In this document: piece by piece, positions 5,948-12,880 of the stretch
Layout: each line of letters opens with the position of its first letter
How positions within the stretch are numbered: position 1 is the stretch's first letter
IMG/VR virus record: IMGVR_UViG_3300028653_000006
Coordinates: 1 to 34,421 of that record
DNA from: a virus
Direction: 5' to 3' (one strand)
DNA: 34,421 nucleotides
Translations under genes and position numbers: made by a program
Notes under the pieces: model-generated
Seen by the model: only the letters and a program-made list of their open reading frames with translations
Database searches by the model: none
Told to the model about the DNA's origin: nothing

Positions 5948-6586
5948 ATGACAAATGCAGAGATAGTTGAACGAATACACCGTGAACACAATGTAAGATC
6001 ACACATCCTAAGAAATATATCACAATCGTGGGCAGATAAAAGCTGTGATGATCTTGAACAATTTATATATGTGAATTTGCTGGAGATGAATAATGGTAAG
6101 TTAAACTCACTCTATTACACAGGTGACTATCAAAGATATATAACACAGATGATTAAGAATCAACGTGACGGGGACTCTGGGATGAAATATATAAGTAAAA
6201 AAAATGGGATATGTGTGAGTTACACCACATCAATGTATGCAAAGGAATTTAAATTGAAGGATCACGCTATTATAACGGACTACCCTATTGATGTAGATGA
6301 TGTATGGTCTGACCCAAGAGTAGAATTTATCTATGCCTGTTTGTCAGGATATAGTTATATGCGTGAAGTGAGTGGTGCAACTAATTATCAATTGAAGTTG
6401 GCCCTCGCAAGTGATCTGCTACTATTCTACGCCAGAAGAAAAATGTCACTCAGAGAAGTAGGAGAAAAATTTAACATGAAAAGGTGGAAGGTAGCGATGC
6501 TACTTAAAGCAGTAAAAGACGAATTGAAGAATAAATTTAAAAATGAATATAAAGAGAATGATTGGATTGCCGATGATATTTTTTGA
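5948..6586 (+). CDS. Sigma-70-like / helix-turn-helix protein
   Basis: 212 residues. Residues about 25-75 (SCDDLEQFIYVNLLEMNNGKL...) look like sigma region 2, with an acidic helix, a Tyr/Leu-rich core and a DYQRYITQMIKNQ helix. Residues about 155-205 contain a helix-turn-helix like region 4 (MSLREVGEKFNMKRWKVAMLLKAV). The middle is unusual for sigma factors. It may be a transcription factor for late genes or a diverged second sigma factor beside the one at 28928. A packaging-linked DNA-binding role is possible given that it follows terL. The start is supported by the AAAAAATAAT element. Confidence 0.5.
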   Translation: MTNAEIVERIHREHNVRSHILRNISQSWADKSCDDLEQFIYVNLLEMNNGKLNSLYYTGDYQRYITQMIKNQRDGDSGMKYISKKNGICVSYTTSMYAKEFKLKDHAIITDYPIDVDDVWSDPRVEFIYACLSGYSYMREVSGATNYQLKLALASDLLLFYARRKMSLREVGEKFNMKRWKVAMLLKAVKDELKNKFKNEYKENDWIADDIF

Positions 6587-6893
6587 AATTATCTTGATGA
6601 TAATATTATCCAGTTGCTGGGGTATAGTGATAGTTGAAGAGTTCATTCCATTACAGCAACTGAAGGATAAACTTGGATTAGGTCAACAAAGAAAATTATA
6701 TAGTCAATATATTATCATCGATTATATAATATTCATTATTTGGAAAGTTATAGGCTGCCCTATGTGTATGTCATACCATTTATTTTGGATCAGTTACCTG
6801 ATCATATTTGGTTCGTTTTTTGGATTAATACTTGGTGTGCTACCATACTTTTTAACTTTTTTTATTAAAAAATGGATGTCAATAACGCTATGA
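6543..6893 (+). CDS. Small integral membrane protein with CxxC, up to 116 aa
   Basis: At least three hydrophobic stretches are visible: near the N-terminus (MIFFEIILMIILSSCWGIVIV), in the middle (IIIDYIIFIIWKVI) and at the end (LIIFGSFFGLILGVLPYFLTFFI). A CPMC motif sits between the last two. Small phage membrane proteins with a Cys-pair before the last helix exist, but I cannot name this family with confidence. Starts at 6543, 6558 and 6573 are possible; 6573 leaves the smallest overlap with the preceding gene. It lies among packaging genes, away from the holin candidates at 17947-18595. It could act in lysis or membrane modification; function unknown. Confidence 0.6.
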   Translation: MNIKRMIGLPMIFFEIILMIILSSCWGIVIVEEFIPLQQLKDKLGLGQQRKLYSQYIIIDYIIFIIWKVIGCPMCMSYHLFWISYLIIFGSFFGLILGVLPYFLTFFIKKWMSITL

Positions 6894-7069
6894 AGAAATG
6901 GGATAAGGAAAAAAGAAGAAAATATAATAGAGAATATTATCATAAACAATATAATAAATATTCTCATTCAAGTATTTTAATTCTTGAATTTATACAGCGG
7001 TATTACCATGACTATGATATACTTATAGATTATGAACAGGCTGAAAAATTAATGAAAAATAATGAATAA
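6872..7069 (+). CDS. Small basic hypothetical protein, 65 aa
   Basis: Overlaps the preceding membrane protein gene by 22 nt and the next ORF by 8 nt. The N-terminal half is strongly basic and Tyr-rich (KKWDKEKRRKYNREYYHKQYNKY), suggesting nucleic-acid contact. The C-terminal half is an acidic helical segment. No family is recognised. The tight overlaps on both sides argue that it is part of a translated operon. Confidence 0.55.
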   Translation: MDVNNAMKKWDKEKRRKYNREYYHKQYNKYSHSSILILEFIQRYYHDYDILIDYEQAEKLMKNNE

Positions 7070-7229
7070 ATATATTCAATTTTTCTCGGCAGACGACAAT
7101 TTAAGTCTGTTTGATCGGCAAATTATACTTGATCAAATAGCCAAAAATTTATATATAAAGGAAATACGAAAAAAGAAGTTGGAAAAGATATATGGTACAA
7201 AAGAGTTCGATAATGTTTGCAAAAAATAA
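7062..7229 (+). CDS. Micro-ORF, 55 aa
   Basis: ATG at 7062 lies just before the preceding stop (7067-7069) and the frame runs to TAA 7227-7229. The product begins MNKYIQFFSADDNLSLFDRQ and continues with an amphipathic Ile/Leu/Lys-rich helix, ending NVCKK. It overlaps the ATP-grasp gene start by 38 nt (or 17 nt if that gene starts at 7213). The composition and overlap arrangement resemble its neighbours, so it is probably translated. It contains a copy of the phage promoter motif in frame (coding Lys-Asn-Leu-Tyr-Ile). No function is recognised. Confidence 0.5.
   Translation: MNKYIQFFSADDNLSLFDRQIILDQIAKNLYIKEIRKKKLEKIYGTKEFDNVCKK
7143..7157 (+). promoter_or_regulatory. Phage promoter motif, inside a micro-ORF
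   Basis: AAAAATTTATATATA, two mismatches to the consensus. It lies 34 nt before ATG 7192 of the ATP-grasp gene. It overlaps coding sequence, so it could be coincidental. Confidence 0.4.
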
Positions 7230-8484
7230 ACCTTATGGAAATAAAACTATAATGGTTTGTGACAATGGTCTCTCAGTTGAGTTGGCTATTATGCTTAGTA
7301 AGTCATACGGTAAAGTATATTACTACTGCCCTTGGAAGCAGGGAGGGTATCCAAAGATTGAACAATACTGGATAGGTAGAGGGATTGACAATATTATAAG
7401 TATAGAAGATTTGTGGGATCACTCAGATGGGACCGATATTTTTGTTTTTACTGACATCTTCGATGGAGATGTTCAGATTCACCTTCAGAAACTCGGTAAG
7501 TTAGTTTATGGTACCCGTAATGCACAGGCTCTGGAAACTAACAGGGTATTACTAAAAGATACTAATAAAAAATTGGGACTACCTGTAATACCCTATGAAA
7601 TTGTTGATGGTATCGATAATCTCAGGAAATATTTACAGCAACACGAGAATCAGTGGGTTAAAATATCCAGCACATTTAGAGGATCAATGGAAACTTTTAA
7701 ATCAGAAAGTTACGAGTTAACAAAACCTTATCTGGATCAGTTGGAAGTGTCATTGGGGCCGATTGCTCAAGTACTGCAATTCCTTGTAGAAGAGCATCTT
7801 CAAACTAAAGTGGAATCAGGTATTGACACTTGGACTGTTAATGGAATGTATCCTAAGACAGTATTCGCTGGTATTGAAATAAAGAACAAAGGTTATATAT
7901 CACACATGACACCGTATGATCAAATACCACAGGTGATCAGGCAAGTGAATGATAAATATGCACCTATTTTAAATCAATATGGTGTGCGAGGTCAGTTCTC
8001 AACTGAAGTTAGAATTGATGAGAAGTTGAATGGATACTTCACCGATGCTACAATGCGTAATCCATATCCACCATCAAATTTAATGTGGTACCAGATTCAG
8101 AACTGGGATGAAATTATATGGGAGACAGCATCTGGTAATATCTGTGAACCTAAATTCACTGAACCTTACGGATGTGAATTATCTCTGACATCTAATTGGG
8201 CAAAGACCAATTGGCTCAGTGTTGAAATTCCTCCACAATATAGAGATAATGTTAAACTTTACAATCTAACATATATAAATGGTAGTCCATATGTGATACC
8301 TATGTCAGATGCAATTGGATCAGTTGTAGCAACCGATACAACCTTACAGGGAGCCATCGATAAATGCTTGGCTATTGCTGATGAGGTTAAAGGTTGGCAG
8401 ATTGACTATCCAGAATATGCAGTTAAAAAAGCCTTAGAAGAAATAGATGAAATGGAGGCTTTAAAAATTAATTTCTTTAAATGA
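7192..8484 (+). CDS. ATP-grasp domain protein
   Basis: 430 residues (423 if ATG 7213 is used). Resembles ATP-grasp ligases such as the PurD/carbamoyl-phosphate synthase type. It has an N-terminal Rossmann-like preATP-grasp domain (about 15-115), a nucleotide-binding segment with LKDTNKKLGLPVIPYEIV and VKISSTFRGSMETF (about 120-175), and the metal/ATP-binding end TDATMRNPYPPSN (about residue 285). These enzymes join a carboxylate to an amine via acyl-phosphate. No substrate can be inferred. It lies between packaging genes and a lysis-type gene whose start it overlaps by 4 nt. Possible roles include ligating a small group to a virion or host protein, or making a cofactor. Confidence 0.7.
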   Translation: MVQKSSIMFAKNKPYGNKTIMVCDNGLSVELAIMLSKSYGKVYYYCPWKQGGYPKIEQYWIGRGIDNIISIEDLWDHSDGTDIFVFTDIFDGDVQIHLQKLGKLVYGTRNAQALETNRVLLKDTNKKLGLPVIPYEIVDGIDNLRKYLQQHENQWVKISSTFRGSMETFKSESYELTKPYLDQLEVSLGPIAQVLQFLVEEHLQTKVESGIDTWTVNGMYPKTVFAGIEIKNKGYISHMTPYDQIPQVIRQVNDKYAPILNQYGVRGQFSTEVRIDEKLNGYFTDATMRNPYPPSNLMWYQIQNWDEIIWETASGNICEPKFTEPYGCELSLTSNWAKTNWLSVEIPPQYRDNVKLYNLTYINGSPYVIPMSDAIGSVVATDTTLQGAIDKCLAIADEVKGWQIDYPEYAVKKALEEIDEMEALKINFFK

Positions 8485-8888
8485 TTATAAATGTTAAAAG
8501 AAAAATTTATGGAGATAATTATACCATCGGTGAGATGTACATCAATGACAACTATTTGTGTGATACACTGGAAGATGTTGTTAGAGATGATGGTGTAAAA
8601 GTACAAGACCAAACAGCGATCCCTGCTGGCACCTATCAATTAATACTTGATATGAGTACCAGATTTGGTAAAATAATGCCACATATACTGAATGTTCCAG
8701 ACTTTCAAGGTATCCGCATTCATTGTGGTAATTCATCTAAAGACACATCAGGTTGTATTCTTGTTGGTACTTACAACGGGCAAGCTGACTACATTAAAGA
8801 TAGTACCGTAGCCTATAATGTGCTGATGGATATTCTTGGGAGGGCCACCAAAAGGACAGAAAAAATAATGATAACAATTGAGAATTAA
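8481..8888 (+). CDS. DUF5675 family protein, possible cell-wall enzyme
   Basis: 135 residues matching the DUF5675 pattern: an IGEMYIND beta-strand pair, CDTLEDVVRD, AIPAGTY, then GIRIHCGNSSKDTSGCILVG. The His81...Ser90-Gly91-Cys92 arrangement resembles the HG...S/TxGC active site of L,D-transpeptidase (YkuD-like) folds, so a peptidoglycan-acting role is plausible, though that is inference. No other endolysin candidate is visible in the genome, which strengthens the idea. The gene starts in an ATGA overlap with the ATP-grasp gene. Confidence 0.7.
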   Translation: MIINVKRKIYGDNYTIGEMYINDNYLCDTLEDVVRDDGVKVQDQTAIPAGTYQLILDMSTRFGKIMPHILNVPDFQGIRIHCGNSSKDTSGCILVGTYNGQADYIKDSTVAYNVLMDILGRATKRTEKIMITIEN

Positions 8889-9210
8889 AACATCCTCATG
8901 CAAGGCAAAAGCGAGAGTTCTACAAAATCATTTAGCCGAAGAATTAAGAATAAAATTCCCAGAAGTTGCCGCTGATCTTCACCCTCAACTTATGGGTGGG
9001 ACAGGTGAAGATATAGTAATGGGTATATCGGCACAAAATAGAATACCCTATAGTTTTGAATGCAAGAATCAAGAAAAATTAAATATATGGGCAGCAGTTG
9101 AGCAAGCCGTAGCGAATTCAAAAGGTCGTACACCAGTTGTGGTTTTCAAGAGGAATAGATCAAAGATTTATGCTGTGATTGAGTTAAAAGAACTAATAAA
9201 ACTAATATGA
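8878..9210 (+). CDS. PD-(D/E)XK nuclease-like protein
   Basis: 110 residues. The frame is closed upstream by TAA 8872-8874, so the only usable start is TTG 8878, overlapping the preceding gene by 11 nt. The nuclease signature is GTGEDIVMG (Asp45), followed by FECKNQ (Glu61-x-Lys63), with the NIWAAVEQA helix behind it, as in Holliday-junction resolvase-like and VRR-NUC-like small phage nucleases. It probably resolves or trims branched DNA before packaging. The usual family length of about 110-130 residues fits. Confidence 0.7.
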   Translation: MRIKTSSCKAKARVLQNHLAEELRIKFPEVAADLHPQLMGGTGEDIVMGISAQNRIPYSFECKNQEKLNIWAAVEQAVANSKGRTPVVVFKRNRSKIYAVIELKELIKLI

Positions 9211-9356
9211 TTAGAACTAATATGATTAGATGGTCTTGTTCTGATTACGTCCACCACGAACACAGGACTAAATGGACAGCAAGTATATGTGGGTATATTC
9301 AATATATCATTAAAAAAATAAAAATTAAGCTATGCAATGCAATATATGACAGATGA
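9207..9356 (+). CDS. Micro-ORF, 49 aa
   Basis: ATG 9207 overlaps the nuclease stop as ATGA and TGA is at 9354-9356, overlapping the next gene's start. The product is basic, with MIRTNMIRWSCSDYVHHEHR followed by a Trp/Tyr/Ile region and a Lys/Ile-rich helix (IIKKIKIKL). No family is recognised. The exact fit between neighbours by start-stop overlaps is the main support. Confidence 0.45.
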   Translation: MIRTNMIRWSCSDYVHHEHRTKWTASICGYIQYIIKKIKIKLCNAIYDR

Positions 9357-9711
9357 TGAAATAAAATTCATGCAATATTTTGAAAATACAATGTTACCAA
9401 ATAAGATGCACATTACAGTTGAGATGCTTTGGACAGCAGCCGATTTTGCAAATATAAAAGTTGAAACTGGTTGCCCATCCTGTAGACATAATTCAGCTAT
9501 GGAATTAAAAAACCTATATAATAGGATACTTCCAGCATGGCAGACATGGCAGCATGAACAAGCTGAATTGGCTGAGCAGAAAGAAAAAGAACTGGCTGAA
9601 AAAAAATTGGCTGAACAGAAAGAAAAAGAAAAAGAAACTTCAGAAAAAACAAGAGCAGAAAAAGCTAAAGAATATTTAAAAAATACAAAGAAGAATAATG
9701 TTAACTCTTAA
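9337..9711 (+). CDS. Hypothetical protein with CxxC and C-terminal coiled coil, 124 aa
   Basis: The start is ATG 9337, or 9346 (MTDDEIKFMQ). Residues 1-65 are globular, with a GCPSCRHNSAMELKNLYNRILP segment that may bind metal or form a turn. From about residue 70 to the end it is a charged Glu/Lys/Ala coiled coil (repeated LAEQKEKE). It overlaps the following frameshifted gene by 14 nt. Its position just before the scaffold and capsid genes suggests a morphogenesis role, but no specific function is supported. Confidence 0.6.
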   Translation: MQYMTDDEIKFMQYFENTMLPNKMHITVEMLWTAADFANIKVETGCPSCRHNSAMELKNLYNRILPAWQTWQHEQAELAEQKEKELAEKKLAEQKEKEKETSEKTRAEKAKEYLKNTKKNNVNS

Positions 9712-10416
9712 AGAATATATGTATATACAATCAATACCAACTGGTTCAACGTATGAGTCTGAACTTATTAAATATTTAGGTATTGATCAAACTCTTACCT
9801 ATAATGAGATACAGGAAGAAGTTGCTGATCGTCTGGCAATAAGTGACTACACGTTAAAGGATAAATTTTATCTACACGACAAATGGTGGAAATATGAGAC
9901 AGATTTTTTAGAGTCCACATATGAACAGTGGGCAAAGCTGGAAAGTTTGCTCAGCGATGAAACTAATCGACAGAATCTTCATAAAATTTTAGCCATTTAT
10001 TGCAGACCAGCAACCATGAAGAGATTCTCAAGAAAATTTTTCATCAGTAAATTTGACTTAGGTAAGCAAGATGGTATTGCAGAAGAGTTGCTCGATCTAC
10101 CCATGAGTATTGAGAAGGAACTCATTCGCACTTTTTTTTTGCTCGCAATAAAGTCTTTGAATTATACAAAAATTCACTGTTTGAATCTGCTGAACAAGCA
10201 GTAGAAGAGCCTTATATTTATCAGGAGCAAATATCCGAAATTAATAAGTCATATTTCTGGGATATTAATGCCTTCAATATTTCCAATAATAATCCAAAAA
10301 AATTGCAGATCATTTATAAAATGAAACTCCAAGATATCTTGGACTTCATGGTTATAGCATCTGTATCAGCAAAGTTGGAACAATATAAGAAATCACCAAA
10401 CACATTACCCGTATAA
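9698..10416 (+). CDS. Frameshifted gene: -1 shift at T9, full product about 239 aa
   Basis: The zero frame from ATG 9698 gives 168 residues ending at 10204, but its last 20 residues look like noise. Shifting by -1 within nine Ts (10132-10140) joins ...LIRTFFF to ARNKVFELYKNSLFESAEQAVEEP and continues through 91 sensible residues to TAA 10414-10416. The C-terminal part ends in a helical segment (LQIIYKMKLQDILDFMVIASV). Reading either ACT TTT TTT or TTT TTG as the slip site satisfies X XXY YYZ. It may be programmed, as in tail assembly chaperones, or be a homopolymer indel. The helical sequence is compatible with a chaperone-like morphogenesis protein, but no family is certain. Confidence 0.65.
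10132..10141 (+). other. Slippery T9-G site (-1 frameshift)
   Basis: Nine Ts followed by G, in the zero-frame phasing AC T TTT TTT TTG. A -1 slip changes the downstream reading from a short tail ending at 10204 to a 91-residue extension. Transcriptional slippage or an indel error could give the same picture. Confidence 0.55.
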
Positions 10417-10431
10417 TTCAGACAGTTTTAT

Positions 10432-10446
10432 TAAAATTTATATATA
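10432..10446 (+). promoter_or_regulatory. Phage promoter motif before the capsid operon
   Basis: TAAAATTTATATATA (three mismatches to the consensus), ending 18 nt before ATG 10465. It follows the stop of the frameshifted gene by 15 nt. Confidence 0.5.
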
Positions 10447-10466
10447 TGATTAAAAAGTAATCATAT
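10444..10466 (+). promoter_or_regulatory. 9-bp hairpin overlapping a start codon
   Basis: ATATGATTA (10444-10452) and TAATCATAT (10458-10466) form a perfect stem with a 5-nt loop. The right arm includes the first two bases of the ATG at 10465. It could be an operator or an mRNA hairpin that limits translation. Confidence 0.5.
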
Positions 10467-11190
10467 GCTCAGACAGTTGATGAAACTTTTGAAGATTAAA
10501 TTAGAAGGAGAATTATCTCTTAAAAAAGGAACTAAAATTATTCTTGATGCACCTGAGTTAGACAAAGGTGTATCAATATTTATTAAGTCTGAAGATGATG
10601 GTAAATTAATGGAACTCCCGTCAGGTAATTACGAATTGAGTAACAATCAATTTATCATTGTTGATCCAGATGGAATAGTTAAAGAGGTGGTCGATGAAAT
10701 TATTAACAAACCATTACCCGATCCAATTGCGAATTCACCTTGGACTAACCATCCATTACATACACCACACACAGGTTATGATGCAACAATGGAAGCCGAA
10801 ATTAATACAGAAGGTCTTTCTCCAGTTAGTGCAGCACGTACTGGTGTAACCTCAACTGAGGACAAAAAAAATTATCTATTCGAAATGACTCCAGAAGAAT
10901 TACAAAAAATGTTGGAAGACCTCACAAACCGTGTTCAGGCCCTCGAAGACAAAATTAGTGCAATGGAACAAGCAGAAGCTGGTGAACCAGCACCTGATGC
11001 CGCACCTGATGCAACTCCAGATCAAACCCAATTGATGTCAGAAAAAATTGAAAAAATGGGTAAAGACATCGAAAATATTATGCAGAAAGCAATTTTTGCA
11101 AAAGAATTACCAAAAACCGATTCAGAAGTATCAACAAAAACTGATAACAGAATCGAAATAATTAAGAATCTCCGTAGTAAGAGATCATAA
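10465..11190 (+). CDS. Head scaffolding-type protein candidate
   Basis: 241 residues directly upstream of the major capsid gene. Residues 1-85 are a beta-rich domain (KLEGELSLKKGTKIILDAPEL...). 90-135 is a linker. 135-170 is a coiled coil (MTPEELQKMLEDLTNRVQALEDKI), followed by an Ala/Pro/Asp-rich spacer (EAGEPAPDAAPDATPDQTQ) and a second helix (LMSEKIEKMGKDIENIM). The C-terminus is basic (NLRSKRS). Acidic, coiled-coil proteins with a basic tail before the capsid gene usually act as scaffolds. The beta N-terminus is not typical, so a scaffold fused to another function, or a decoration protein, is possible. Confidence 0.5.
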   Translation: MLRQLMKLLKIKLEGELSLKKGTKIILDAPELDKGVSIFIKSEDDGKLMELPSGNYELSNNQFIIVDPDGIVKEVVDEIINKPLPDPIANSPWTNHPLHTPHTGYDATMEAEINTEGLSPVSAARTGVTSTEDKKNYLFEMTPEELQKMLEDLTNRVQALEDKISAMEQAEAGEPAPDAAPDATPDQTQLMSEKIEKMGKDIENIMQKAIFAKELPKTDSEVSTKTDNRIEIIKNLRSKRS

Positions 11191-11204
11191 TCCTTTATAG
11201 GATT
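11189..11204 (+). promoter_or_regulatory. Short hairpin in the capsid leader
   Basis: AATCCT (11189-11194) and AGGATT (11199-11204) form a 6-bp stem with loop TTAT, overlapping the stop of the scaffold candidate, followed by an A-rich stretch before ATG 11226. It may stabilise the capsid mRNA; no T-run follows, so it is not a terminator. Confidence 0.35.
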
Positions 11205-11225
11205 CAAAAAAAGATATTATGAATT

Positions 11226-12146
11226 ATGTCATTCGTAGTTACAAATTTAACCACTTATGTTAATGGAGCTCAGCAAGAACTTCTTACTAAAGCAGTTATC
11301 GAGGCAGATTCTCTGAAATATTTTCAGATTATGCCAGGTGTTAAGTACTCAGACCGTTTACTTTATTTAGACACCGATGTTCCCCTTCAAGCGGGAGGTT
11401 GTAGTTGGGCAGCTTCAGGCAATACAACTATGACAGAAAAAACTATCACCGTCACTACATTACGTAGGATGGAAGCAATTTGTCCAGACACACTGGAAAA
11501 ATATCAGACCCAATTGTCAATGAAAGCTGGTAAACCTACAGCGATCCCATTTGAACAGCTTTATGCTGATATGGTCGTAAAACGTGTCAATGAAAAAATT
11601 GAAAATATGATCTGGGGAAATGTAGTTGGTTCAACCACTGTTTTCCAAGGACTTATTTTTCAGTTAACTGGTGATACAGACTCTAACTCAACTGTACAGA
11701 ATTTCGATTGGTCAGCAACGACAGGTAATACTGCCACAACTTACATCAATCAGATTTTCAAGCAGTATAATGCATTACCCGCAGAAATTAGGTCAGATAA
11801 AGATTTAACTTTATTTATGGGTCACGATTCCTTGGCACGTGTTATTCAAGCCTTCATTGTTGCCAACCTTTATCACGTTGGTGGTGCTGATGTTGATCTT
11901 AACACATTAAGAGGTGAACTCGTTGGTATTGCCAATCTTAAAATCGTTGGTGTTAATGGACTTAATGGTTCAGCCTATGCTTTTATGACTCCATCTTGGA
12001 ACCTTGTATTCGCTACTGACCTCATATCTGAGGAAGATAAATTGGAAGCATGGTATTCACAAGACAATCAAGAAATTAGAACTGTCGTTAACTTTAAAGC
12101 TGCGGTCAGCTATTACTTTGGAACATATGTTGTTTACTCAAGATAA
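11226..12146 (+). CDS. Major capsid protein
   Basis: 306 residues forming the icosahedral shell, HK97-like by pattern. The N-terminal region has the expected amphipathic helix (ELLTKAVIEADSLKYFQIM). A P-domain-like stretch follows, FEQLYADMVVKRVNEKIENMIWG (residues about 113-136, the spine helix). The C-terminal part has the A-domain ending characteristic of capsids: NLVFATDLISEEDKLEAWYSQDNQEIRTVVNFKAAVSYYF. There is no cleavable delta-domain of scaffold size, consistent with a separate scaffold gene upstream. Many codons are C-ended, as for a highly expressed gene. Confidence 0.88.
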   Translation: MSFVVTNLTTYVNGAQQELLTKAVIEADSLKYFQIMPGVKYSDRLLYLDTDVPLQAGGCSWAASGNTTMTEKTITVTTLRRMEAICPDTLEKYQTQLSMKAGKPTAIPFEQLYADMVVKRVNEKIENMIWGNVVGSTTVFQGLIFQLTGDTDSNSTVQNFDWSATTGNTATTYINQIFKQYNALPAEIRSDKDLTLFMGHDSLARVIQAFIVANLYHVGGADVDLNTLRGELVGIANLKIVGVNGLNGSAYAFMTPSWNLVFATDLISEEDKLEAWYSQDNQEIRTVVNFKAAVSYYFGTYVVYSR

Positions 12147-12158
12147 TTCTAAATAATC

Positions 12159-12170
12159 AAAAAATAATTA
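12159..12170 (+). promoter_or_regulatory. AAAAAATAATTA leader motif
   Basis: Ends 10 nt before ATG 12181. One of seven copies placed just before start codons. Confidence 0.5.
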
Positions 12171-12180
12171 ATGAAATATT

Positions 12181-12720
12181 ATGGCATGTACAAGATTTTC
12201 ACAATCATTTCCACGTGCTTGCAAGCAGACCCCAGGAATTAAAAAGATGTGGCTGGCAAATAAATCAGATATTACAACCTATGCTGTAAATGCGGCTGGT
12301 GATACTGTATCTGGTTTAACTTGCTCTGGTGCCACTGGTACAAATGCAGCATTCTATTCAATCGTGTTCGAAAAAGGTGTAGCCTCAATTATGGATACCC
12401 CCGCAATCAACATTCAGAATAGTGCAACAGCTTTTAAACCACAAATCCAAGGATTCTTGGCTGGTTTAGATGCTACTGCTCGTGCAGTTTTTTATCAGTT
12501 AACCCAGACACAACTTGTAGCAGTTGTACAGACTCTTGATGGTCTATATTACATTGCAGGACTCGGCAACGGTTTAGATTTAACCTCAGCAAGCTGGGGC
12601 ACAGAAGCTGGTGCTGATGGCAAACGTGGTTTATCCTTCACATTGGAGGGATTGGAGAGCGCACCGTTTTACGGGATAGCAACCGCTCTAACATTTGAGA
12701 CAACTTACGTGGTAAGCTAA
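12181..12720 (+). CDS. Virion structural protein, possibly the tail tube protein
   Basis: 179 residues right after the capsid gene. It is rich in Ala, Thr, Ser and Gly with alternating beta-strands, few charges and two Cys near the N-terminus (ACTRFSQSFPRACKQTPGIKKMW). The ending GKRGLSFTLEGLESAPFYGI followed by ALTFETTYVV resembles the C-terminus of Bacteroidota tail tube proteins as I remember them, where a strand over EGxxxxPFY closes the fold. A head decoration protein is the other option, because the rest of the tail genes are on the opposite strand. A strong terminator follows, so scaffold, capsid and this gene form one high-output unit. Confidence 0.55.
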   Translation: MACTRFSQSFPRACKQTPGIKKMWLANKSDITTYAVNAAGDTVSGLTCSGATGTNAAFYSIVFEKGVASIMDTPAINIQNSATAFKPQIQGFLAGLDATARAVFYQLTQTQLVAVVQTLDGLYYIAGLGNGLDLTSASWGTEAGADGKRGLSFTLEGLESAPFYGIATALTFETTYVVS

Positions 12721-12749
12721 TTTTCTCATATTCTTCTCATTATTCTATT

Positions 12750-12782
12750 AGAGGGCCGCCTATCGGGTGGCTCTCTTTTTTA
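12750..12782 (+). terminator. Intrinsic terminator after the capsid operon
   Basis: An 11-bp stem with two G-T pairs (AGAGGGCCGCC at 12750-12760 against 12766-12776), loop of 5 nt, then a run of Ts. It is GC-rich in an AT-rich genome and 30 nt after the stop of the tail tube candidate. Confidence 0.88.
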
Positions 12783-12797
12783 TTGCTACAATTTCAC

Positions 12798-12812
12798 CAA
12801 ATTTTATATATA
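12798..12812 (+). promoter_or_regulatory. Phage promoter motif before the portal gene
   Basis: CAAATTTTATATATA, i.e. AAATTTT-ATATATA with one T fewer than the consensus. It lies 68 nt before ATG 12881 and directly after the capsid-operon terminator, so it restarts transcription. Confidence 0.55.
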
Positions 12813-12880
12813 TGGTTGGAATCTCCCTCATATCTATGTTGAATCTAAGGGGCATCTCCACGAAAAAATAAAATGAATAT

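Noticed and set aside
10142-10204. Zero-frame end of the frameshifted gene as its natural C-terminus
   Set aside because: The 21 residues after T9 lack pattern while the -1 frame keeps one for 91 residues. It is still possible that both products are made.
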